Assembly: GCA_029942265.1 (NCBI GenBank)
Contig: JAOZTO010000171.1
Location: 1-5,922, forward strand
Reading direction: 5' to 3'
DNA: 5,922 nt
From: Desulfocapsa sp.
GTDB taxonomy: Bacteria > Desulfobacterota > Desulfobulbia > Desulfobulbales > Desulfocapsaceae
Shown piece after piece: positions 1 through 5,922 of the stretch. Position numbers and translations under genes: made by a program. Below the pieces are notes generated by a model that made no database searches, was not told the origin of the DNA, and was given only the letters and a program-made list of their open reading frames with translations. Position 1 is the first letter of the stretch. Each line of letters starts with the position of its first letter.

Positions 1-1
1 T

Positions 2-538
2 GCAAAACATTTGGGAGGTAATTTTAAAGATCCTTATTTTCTTGATTTTCTAGGAATAAAAGATGGATATTTGGAAAATGAGTTGGAATCTGCACTTTTA
101 AAAGAGCTTGAACTTTTTATTATGGAATTGGGCAAAGGTTTTACTTTTGTAGAACGTCAGAAACGTATGATTATTGACAGCGAGGATTTTTACCTCGACC
201 TGCTTTTTTTTCACCGTAAGCTTAGGCGATTGGTGGCAATAGAATTAAAAATTGGCCGATTTAAAGCTGCGTATAAAGGGCAGTTGGAACTTTATCTAAA
301 CTGGCTGAATAAACACGAGCGGCAAGAGGGTGAAGAAGCACCGATTGGTCTTATTCTTTGTGCCGAAGCTGGCATGGAACAGGTAGAACTACTCAATATG
401 CCCAAAGACAACATTATGGTTGCCGAGTATTGGACAAGTCTTCCGCCTAAAAAGTTATTAGAAGAGAAACTACACACCGCACTCATTGAAGTACGGGAAC
501 GGCTAGCTACACGCAAACTACTTGAAGGAGAACAGTAG
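2..538 (+). CDS. YhcG-family (DUF1016) PD-(D/E)XK nuclease, C-terminal part, 5' end outside window
   Basis: This is the C-terminal 178 residues of a YhcG/DUF1016-family protein. The frame is open to the left edge, and the first visible residues ([18 protein letters not shown]) already match the family's nuclease domain, so the TTG at 11 is internal and the true start lies upstream. The domain shows the family signatures LELGKGF-type (here [13 protein letters not shown]), then [23 protein letters not shown]. The PD-(D/E)XK catalytic set is the Asp codon at 197-199, Glu at 242-244 and Lys at 248-250, followed by the conserved Gln of [10 protein letters not shown]. All appear intact. Family knowledge: these proteins have a winged-helix-like N-terminal domain and a nuclease C-terminal domain, and often sit inside type I restriction-modification loci; their exact role is poorly settled. 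The stop (TAG, 536-538) lies one base before the hsdR start and the gene's tail contains the hsdR ribosome binding site, so the two are probably co-transcribed and translationally coupled. Family assignment is firm; activity is inferred. Confidence 0.9.
   Translation, partial: AKHLGGNFKDPYFLDFLGIKDGYLENELESALLKELELFIMELGKGFTFVERQKRMIIDSEDFYLDLLFFHRKLRRLVAIELKIGRFKAAYKGQLELYLNWLNKHERQEGEEAPIGLILCAEAGMEQVELLNMPKDNIMVAEYWTSLPPKKLLEEKLHTALIEVRERLATRKLLEGEQ
525..530 (+). promoter_or_regulatory. Ribosome binding site of hsdR (AAGGAG), inside the yhcG-like 3' end
   Basis: AAGGAG lies nine bases before the ATG at 540 and decides the hsdR start. A longer open frame reaches back to a TTG at 522, but that codon lies upstream of the Shine-Dalgarno sequence and would add six residues (MKENSS) encoded by the binding site itself. 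The position inside the preceding gene fits translational coupling. Confidence 0.8.
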
Positions 539-539
539 T

Positions 540-3500
540 ATGACTCAATACACCCCAATAGCCGAGACAAAAAATTTCATAGTTTTAGACAAATACATCA
601 AAGAGAATGAACTGCGAGAAGCCCCCGCAGGATATCAAACCGAAGCAGGTTTAGAGCAGGAGTTCATTCAAGATCTCATAAATCAAGGCTATGAACACTC
701 TAAGGTCAAGACTCCAGAAACAATGCTGGCTAATGTTCGTGTTCAGTTACAAGATCTTAATAAAATGCAGTTCTCTGATGGTGAATGGCTTCGCTTTGCC
801 CAAGAGTATCTTGATAAACCCAGTGACAATAGCATCGACAAAACCCGTAAAATCCACGATGACTATATCTACGATTTTGTATTTGATGATGGGCATATTC
901 AAAACATCTACCTGATGGATAAGAAGAATATCAACCGTAATAAGTTGCAGGTTATTTCTCAGTTTGAACAGACAGGTACCCACGCCAATCGCTACGATGT
1001 TACCATTTTAGTTAACGGCTTACCTTTGGTGCAAATCGAGCTAAAAAAACGAGGTGTTGCAATTCGTGAAGCCTTTAATCAGGTGCACCGCTACACTAAA
1101 GAGAGTTTTAATACAAATAACTCACTCTTTAAGTATCTCCAGCTCTTTGTAATCTCAAACGGCACCGATAGCCGTTATTTTGCCAACAGCACCAAACGAG
1201 ATAAAAACAGTTTTGATTTTACCATGAACTGGGCAAAGTCTGATAACTCTCTTATCAAAGATTTAAAGGATTTTACCGCCACATTTTTCAAAAAAAATAC
1301 ACTCTTAAGTGTACTGCTTCACTACTCCGTTTTTGATGTAAGCGATACGTTACTCGTGATGCGGCCCTATCAAATTGCAGCCACTGAACGGATCTTGTGG
1401 AAAATAAACAGCTCTTTTATAGCCAAGAGCTGGAGCTGTGTCGAAAGTGGTGGGTTTATTTGGCATACCACAGGTTCAGGTAAAACACTCACCAGTTTTA
1501 AAGCAGCACGACTTGCAACAGAGCTTGAATTTATTGATAAGGTTTTCTTTGTGGTGGATCGTAAAGATCTTGATTACCAAACGATGAAAGAGTATCAGCG
1601 ATTCTCTCCCGATAGTGTTAATGGATCAGATAGTACAGCAGGTCTAAAGCGGAATCTCAGTAAAGATGACAATAAAATCGTTGTCACCACTATTCAGAAA
1701 CTGAATAATCTTATGAAAGGTGAGAGCGATCTACCAATTTACTCTAAGCAGGTAGTTTTTATCTTTGATGAAGCCCATCGTTCACAATTTGGTGAAGCTC
1801 AAAAGAATCTCAAGAAGAAATTTAAGAAATTCTACCAGTTCGGTTTTACTGGAACCCCTATTTTCCCTGAAAATGCCCTTGGTGCTGAAACAACAGCTTT
1901 AGTTTTTGGTCGTGAACTCCACTCCTATGTGATAACCGATGCCATCCGTGATGAGAAAGTTTTAAAATTCAAAGTGGATTACAACGATGTTCGACCTCAA
2001 TTCAAATCCATTGAAACAGAACAGGACGTGAATAAACTAAGCGCCGCAGAAAACAAAGAGGCACTCTTACATCCTGCTCGTATTAACGAAATTTCTCAGT
2101 ACATTGTAAATAACTTCAAACAGAAAACACACCGTTTGAAAGCAGGTGCAGGCTTTAATGCTATGTTTGCTGTGAGTAGTGTAGATGCTGCAAAACTCTA
2201 TTACGAATCACTAAGCGATCTACAAAAAGAGAGCGATAAACCACTTAAAATTGCTACCATTTTCTCGTTTGCTGCAAACGAAGAACAGAATGCAGTAGGT
2301 GATATTCTTGATGAAACCTTTGAACTCTCAGCAATGGATAGCAGTGCAAAGGAGTTTTTAAGCTCTGCAATAAATGACTATAATGGACTATTTAAAACCA
2401 ATTACGGTGTTGATAGTAAAAGTTTTCAAAACTACTACCGTGACCTTGCCAAACGAGTAAAGAGTAAAGATGTGGATCTGCTCATTGTGGTTGGTATGTT
2501 TCTCACAGGGTTTGATGCTCCTACGCTTAATACGCTCTTCGTTGATAAGAATCTTCGCTACCACGGCTTAATCCAGGCATTTTCACGCACGAACCGTATC
2601 TATGACGCAACAAAAACATTTGGTAATATTGTCACCTTCCGTGATCTGGAAAAATCTACTATTGATGCTATTACCCTATTTGGTAACAGCAATACAGCAA
2701 ATGTAGTTCTTGAAAAGAGCTACAAAGAGTATATGGATGGTTTTACCGATATTAGCACAGGCGAGGCCCGGCGTGGTTATGTAGATATAGTAAAAGAGTT
2801 GCAGGAGCGTTTTCCAAGTACTGATGAGATCATTATCGAAAAGGATAAAAAAGAGTTTGCAAAACTCTTTGGTGAATATCTTCGCATTGAAAATGTTCTG
2901 CAAAACTATGATGAGTTTGCAGGATTAAAAGCTCTTCAGGAGGTCGATATGGAAGACCCCGAAGCAGTTGAGAAGTTTAAAGTGTTACACTATGTAAGCG
3001 ATGAAGATTTAGAAGCTATGGAAGAGATTGAAGTTCTCGAAGATCGAACTATTCAGGACTACCGTTCAAATTACAACGATATTCGTGATTGGCTTCGCCG
3101 TGAAAAATCGGCCGATGACAGAGAGGCTTCAACCCTTGATTGGGATGATGTTGTTTTTGAAGTGGATCTTCTCAAGTCGCAAGAGATCAATCTGGATTAT
3201 ATTCTCGGACTAATTTTTGAACACAACAAAAAGACAAAAGATAAAACAGAACTGGTTAAAGAGGTTCGCCGTCTGATCCGTGCAAGCGTTGGGAACCGTG
3301 CCAAAGAGAGCCTAGTCGTTGATTTCATAAACCAAACAGACCTTGACACCATCCAGGATAAAGCGAGTATCATTGATGCCTTCTTCTCTTTTGCTCAAAC
3401 AGAACAGAAGCGAGAATCGACAGAGTTAATCAATTCTGAAAGTCTCAATGAAGATGCTGCAAAGCGGTATATCATTGCATCTTTAAAGCGAGAGTATGCC

Positions 3501-3641
3501 AGCGAAAACGGTACAGAACTCAATTCAATTCTACCAAAAATGAGTCCACTTAATCCCCAATATTTAACAAAAAAGCAGAGTGTATTTCAAAAGATAGCCT
3601 CTTTTGTTGAGAAGTTTAAGGGGGTGGGCGGCAATGTTTAA
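540..3641 (+). CDS. hsdR: Type I restriction enzyme HsdR subunit (EcoR124I / type IC-like), full length
   Basis: This is the motor and nuclease subunit of a type I restriction enzyme. With HsdM and HsdS it uses ATP to pull DNA past the bound complex and cuts unmethylated DNA away from the recognition site. The 1033-residue product is close to EcoR124I HsdR (about 1038) and matches my memory of it in long blocks, including the N-terminal [10 protein letters not shown] and the C-terminal EKFKGVGG. N-terminal nuclease: Asp153, Glu167 and Lys169 (D...IELKK), the QxxxY motif Gln181-Tyr185, and Lys222. Superfamily 2 helicase: motif I TTGSGKT at 310-316 (Lys315), motif Ia near FFVVDRKD at 336-343, motif II DEAH at 410-413, motif III FTGTP at 436-440, motif [10 protein letters not shown] at 657-665, motif [10 protein letters not shown] at 679-686. 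The C-terminal helical region, from about 740, is the part that contacts the methylase in EcoR124I. No frameshift or lost catalytic residue is visible, so it is probably active. EcoR124I carries DECH where this protein has DEAH. ATG at 540 is chosen over TTG at 522 because of the AAGGAG at 525-530. hsdM and hsdS are not in the window and are expected upstream. Confidence 0.97.
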   Translation: MTQYTPIAETKNFIVLDKYIKENELREAPAGYQTEAGLEQEFIQDLINQGYEHSKVKTPETMLANVRVQLQDLNKMQFSDGEWLRFAQEYLDKPSDNSIDKTRKIHDDYIYDFVFDDGHIQNIYLMDKKNINRNKLQVISQFEQTGTHANRYDVTILVNGLPLVQIELKKRGVAIREAFNQVHRYTKESFNTNNSLFKYLQLFVISNGTDSRYFANSTKRDKNSFDFTMNWAKSDNSLIKDLKDFTATFFKKNTLLSVLLHYSVFDVSDTLLVMRPYQIAATERILWKINSSFIAKSWSCVESGGFIWHTTGSGKTLTSFKAARLATELEFIDKVFFVVDRKDLDYQTMKEYQRFSPDSVNGSDSTAGLKRNLSKDDNKIVVTTIQKLNNLMKGESDLPIYSKQVVFIFDEAHRSQFGEAQKNLKKKFKKFYQFGFTGTPIFPENALGAETTALVFGRELHSYVITDAIRDEKVLKFKVDYNDVRPQFKSIETEQDVNKLSAAENKEALLHPARINEISQYIVNNFKQKTHRLKAGAGFNAMFAVSSVDAAKLYYESLSDLQKESDKPLKIATIFSFAANEEQNAVGDILDETFELSAMDSSAKEFLSSAINDYNGLFKTNYGVDSKSFQNYYRDLAKRVKSKDVDLLIVVGMFLTGFDAPTLNTLFVDKNLRYHGLIQAFSRTNRIYDATKTFGNIVTFRDLEKSTIDAITLFGNSNTANVVLEKSYKEYMDGFTDISTGEARRGYVDIVKELQERFPSTDEIIIEKDKKEFAKLFGEYLRIENVLQNYDEFAGLKALQEVDMEDPEAVEKFKVLHYVSDEDLEAMEEIEVLEDRTIQDYRSNYNDIRDWLRREKSADDREASTLDWDDVVFEVDLLKSQEINLDYILGLIFEHNKKTKDKTELVKEVRRLIRASVGNRAKESLVVDFINQTDLDTIQDKASIIDAFFSFAQTEQKRESTELINSESLNEDAAKRYIIASLKREYASENGTELNSILPKMSPLNPQYLTKKQSVFQKIASFVEKFKGVGGNV

Positions 3642-3650
3642 GATAGTATG

Positions 3651-3678
3651 AAAAAGCTCATATAACAAAGAGCGTTTT
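3651..3678 (+). terminator. Possible weak terminator hairpin after hsdR
   Basis: AAAAAGCTC (3651-3659) faces GAGCGTTTT (3670-3678) across a 10-base loop. Four GC-containing pairs (GCTC/GAGC) are followed by A-T pairs with one bulged G. It starts ten bases after the hsdR stop, and the T run is short (TTTT then AT). The position fits a terminator for the restriction operon, but the stem is weak and this is only a candidate. Confidence 0.25.
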
Positions 3679-3715
3679 ATCACTGGAGTTCAGGGGATGG
3701 TTTACTTGTTCCTCG

Positions 3716-3767
3716 TTGGTCGGTAATTTTACCTGGGGTAGGTTAGCCGTTACCGTGGCCAGACCAA
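3716..3767. repeat. Imperfect inverted repeat / foldable segment
   Basis: The outer arms TTGGTC (3716-3721) and GACCAA (3762-3767) pair perfectly. GGTAA (3722-3726) pairs with TTACC (3750-3754), leaving a seven-base bulge at 3755-3761. A small internal hairpin TACC-TGG-GGTA lies at 3730-3740. No T tract follows on either strand, so this is not an intrinsic terminator. It could be part of a dispersed palindromic repeat or a structured RNA, or be fortuitous. Confidence 0.4.
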
Positions 3768-3802
3768 ATCTCTCAACATTTTTCTTTGATGCGGTGGCAT
3801 CC

Positions 3803-3846
3803 AAAAACAAAAAAAGGCAAAACCTCAAAAAAAGAGATTTTGCCTT
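3803..3846 (-). terminator. Rho-independent terminator of the tgt-yajC operon
   Basis: Read on the − strand, the 13-base arm AAGGCAAAATCTC (3846 to 3834) pairs with GAGGTTTTGCCTT (3826 to 3814) across a loop of seven T residues, with one mismatch (A3837 against C3823). TTTTTGTTTTT (3813 to 3803) follows directly, giving the expected U tract. It lies 45 bases past the yajC stop. On the + strand the hairpin is followed by ATACAG, with no U tract, so it serves the − strand only, although the hairpin may slow read-through from hsdR. Confidence 0.9.
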
Positions 3847-3852
3847 ATACAG

Positions 3853-3871
3853 TTTCTACAGACTGTAGAAA
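3853..3871. repeat. Short near-perfect palindrome between yajC and its terminator
   Basis: TTTCTACAG (3853-3861) and CTGTAGAAA (3863-3871) are exact reverse complements around a single A. As RNA this gives an eight-pair stem with a three-base loop. It lies between the yajC stop and the terminator hairpin, so it would be in the yajC 3' untranslated region. It may be an mRNA-stabilising hairpin or a binding site for a dimeric protein; the sequence does not say which. Confidence 0.6.
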
Positions 3872-3890
3872 ATCAGCAGCCGCCGATTCC

Positions 3891-4241
3891 TCAGCCGCCT
3901 GCTTTTTTTGCAGGAACAGCAGGAGCTGTTCCATCTTTGCCGATGGGGCCACCAATGGATGAGCGGGAAACCTTGATGCGTACATTATCAGCTATTTCCA
4001 AGGTGATAACGGAGTCTGTCAGCCCAGTGATGGTTCCGTGAACACCACCTTTGGTGACAACTTTGTTGCCGTTTTTAAGATCATTTAAAAACTGTTGCTG
4101 CAATTTGGCCTGTTTCTGCTGAGGTCTAATCAGCATAAAATAAAAGACACCAAATATAAGAATTAATGGGATAAAAGATGCAAAACCTCCTGCTCCCCCT
4201 GCCAATAGTCCACCATCTGCTGCAAAAGCGACTCCAGTCAT
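3891..4241 (-). CDS. yajC: Preprotein translocase subunit YajC
   Basis: This small inner-membrane protein associates with the SecD-SecF part of the Sec protein export machinery; its role is accessory. The product has 116 residues, typical for the family. A short glycine-rich N-terminal tail is followed by one transmembrane helix (about residues 20-38, FASFIPLILIFGVFYFMLI). Then comes the hallmark RPQQK (39-43), with a positively charged, glutamine-rich cytoplasmic segment. The conserved cytoplasmic domain (about 50-97) includes LKNGNKVVTKGGVHGTI and the beta-rich VITLEIADNVRIKVSRSSI. The tail (98-116) is rich in Ala, Pro, Gly and Lys. ATG at 4239-4241 is supported by GGAGG (4253 to 4249 on this strand), seven bases upstream. 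It follows tgt after 121 bases and ends in the terminator at 3803-3846, so secD is not co-transcribed directly downstream as it is in many bacteria. Confidence 0.96.
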   Translation of the reverse strand: MTGVAFAADGGLLAGGAGGFASFIPLILIFGVFYFMLIRPQQKQAKLQQQFLNDLKNGNKVVTKGGVHGTITGLTDSVITLEIADNVRIKVSRSSIGGPIGKDGTAPAVPAKKAGG

Positions 4242-4257
4242 AGTTGTTCCTCCGATA

Positions 4258-4284
4258 ATGATAGCAATTCTTCTAAACTATCAT
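4258..4284. repeat. Inverted repeat in the tgt-yajC spacer, just upstream of the yajC ribosome binding site
   Basis: ATGATAG (4258-4264) and CTATCAT (4278-4284) are perfect reverse complements separated by 13 bases. They lie five bases before the GGAGG of yajC on the − strand. In the mRNA this would be a hairpin immediately 5' of the ribosome binding site, or a possible operator half-site pair. Seven AT-rich pairs are weak and chance is possible. I see no confident promoter in the 121-base spacer (4242-4362). Confidence 0.35.
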
Positions 4285-4362
4285 GGTTTTTAATAGTATC
4301 CATCAAACATATAGCAGTGTAACATATACTGTTCCACCAATTAATTCCAGTGATATGTGTAA

Positions 4363-5550
<1,188 letters not shown>

Positions 5551-5593
5551 TCATCAAAATTGATTTCACAGATGTGCCTTTAGCGAGTACCAG

Positions 5594-5746
5594 ATAAATG
5601 AGTCCGTTGATTTAATAGCATTTTTGTTCGATGTCGAGGTAAATGCAAAATTTTACCGCAGGCATATGGTTGATATTCCGAGGATAAAATTTTGCATTTA
5701 ACGAAGAGATCGGGCAAAAAGGCATTAAATCAACAGGCTCATAAAT
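5594..5746. repeat. Long imperfect inverted repeat (62-base arms), MITE- or REP-like
   Basis: The left arm 5594-5655 and right arm 5685-5746 are imperfect reverse complements around a 29-base centre. The innermost 16 bases pair perfectly (TAAATGCAAAATTTTA, 5640-5655, with 5685-5700). An 11-base block GTTGATTTAAT (5606-5616, with 5724-5734) is also perfect. In between, 5618-5632 pairs with 5709-5723 at 12 of 15 positions; two of the three exceptions would be G-U in + strand RNA. The region 5633-5639 against 5701-5708 is mostly unpaired. ATAAATG occurs as a direct repeat at both ends (5594-5600 and 5741-5747), which could be a target duplication partly overlapping the arms. TACC (5588-5591) and GGTA (5747-5750) could lengthen the stem. 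No coding capacity. Most likely a small non-autonomous mobile or palindromic repeat element; a structured RNA is the alternative. Confidence 0.8.
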
Positions 5747-5754
5747 GGTATAAC

Positions 5755-5837
5755 ACTGAACTGTATCTGTCCAGAGGTACTTCATATTAGTTCATTGTAG
5801 ACTTCGAAGCGTATTAATGATACTCAAGAAGTTCAGT
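5755..5837. repeat. Two-block inverted repeat next to the long palindrome
   Basis: ACTGAACT (5755-5762) is the exact reverse complement of AGTTCAGT (5830-5837). The adjoining GTATC (5763-5767) is the reverse complement of GATAC (5819-5823), with six unpaired bases on the right side only. The 51-base interior contains the palindrome CTTCGAAG. The whole could form a 13-pair stem with an asymmetric bulge. Weaker than its two neighbours, but placed directly between them. Confidence 0.45.
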
Positions 5838-5860
5838 AAATATTCGGCTAGCACCCCATC

Positions 5861-5921
5861 TTCGCTTGATCCGGCCTGTTCACATATGAACAAATATAGT
5901 TCACAAGCCGGATCAAACGAA
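5861..5921. repeat. GC-rich inverted repeat (15-base arms) at the window's right edge
   Basis: TTCGCTTGATCCGGC (5861-5875) and GCCGGATCAAACGAA (5907-5921) are reverse complements except for one position (C5865 against A5917), which would be a G-U pair in − strand RNA. The inner ten pairs, TTGATCCGGC, are perfect. The 31-base interior holds a smaller hairpin TGTTCA-CATA-TGAACA (5878-5893) and another GTTCAC further on. No T run follows on the − strand within the visible sequence, and the + strand side ends at the window edge. It could be a terminator of a gene beyond 5922, a REP-type element, or part of a larger repeat. Confidence 0.65.
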
Positions 5922-5922
5922 C

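Larger units (their letters stand above)
3642..3802. other. Convergent intergenic stretch between hsdR and the yajC terminator, no convincing gene
   Basis: Transcription arrives from both sides here. Two overlapping frames stay open, but neither has a credible start with a ribosome binding site. One is on the − strand, 3801 down to a TGA at 3658-3660, and would read DATASKKNVERFGLATVTAN and on to DKTLFVI. The other is on the + strand, 3647 to 3865, with no ATG, and it runs through the terminator and beyond this stretch. They may be the decayed tail of a lost gene or chance, and I do not call either a CDS. The segment 3716-3767 can fold (listed separately). Confidence 0.5.

Noticed and set aside
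11..538. TTG at 11 as the real start of the YhcG-like gene
   Set aside because: The residues before it (AKH) are in frame, and the visible sequence begins within the conserved nuclease domain, so the gene continues past the left edge.
522..539. TTG at 522 as the hsdR start
   Set aside because: It lies upstream of the AAGGAG; the ATG at 540 has correct spacing and gives the EcoR124I-like N-terminus.
292..570. 92-codon − strand frame
   Set aside because: It is an antisense shadow of the conserved YhcG-like domain and hsdR start, Ser/Cys/Arg-rich, with no family resemblance.
2676..3213. 75-codon − strand frame and 61-codon + strand frame inside hsdR
   Set aside because: Both lie wholly within the intact hsdR reading frame and show no recognisable domain.
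5861..5921. Integron attC site
   Set aside because: The arms lack the required RYYYAAC/GTTRRRY ends in the right orientation, and no cassette-like gene or integrase is present.
5594..5921. CRISPR array
   Set aside because: The repeats are inverted rather than regularly spaced direct repeats, and no unit recurs at constant intervals.

Overview
The window is bacterial and holds two convergent gene blocks. The + strand (1 to 3641) carries the end of a type I restriction-modification locus: the C-terminal part of a YhcG/DUF1016-family PD-(D/E)XK nuclease, then a full-length HsdR restriction/translocase subunit of the EcoR124I (type IC) kind. The − strand (about 5493 down to 3803) carries tgt (tRNA-guanine transglycosylase) followed by yajC, ending in a clear intrinsic terminator. 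The two blocks converge on a short intergenic stretch (3642-3802).

The tgt-yajC pair and the style of both proteins suggest a Gram-negative bacterium, perhaps a sulfate-reducing Desulfobacterota (Desulfobulbales-like). This is an inference from general resemblance, since no taxonomic search was possible. In many bacteria tgt-yajC continues into secD-secF. Here yajC is followed by its terminator and then the restriction locus, so secDF is either elsewhere or was separated by insertion of the defence locus.

Region by region: 2-538 yhcG-like gene, entering from the left edge; 540-3641 hsdR, starting one base after the yhcG stop; 3642-3802 non-coding stretch with a foldable segment and no convincing gene; 3803-3846 terminator for the − strand operon; 3853-3871 small palindrome; 3891-4241 yajC; 4242-4362 short spacer with an inverted repeat; 4363-5493 tgt; 5494-5922 non-coding, 429 bases, rich in inverted repeats.

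How the genes work together: HsdR joins the HsdM/HsdS methylase (expected upstream, outside the window) to translocate and cut unmethylated foreign DNA. The YhcG-like nuclease is a frequent passenger of such loci. Tgt modifies the wobble base of GUN-anticodon tRNAs, and YajC is a small membrane partner of the Sec translocase.

The least ordinary part is 5494-5922. It contains a 62+62 base imperfect inverted repeat flanked by short direct repeats (MITE- or REP-like), followed by two further inverted repeats. I see no convincing new gene system; the coding content belongs to known families.
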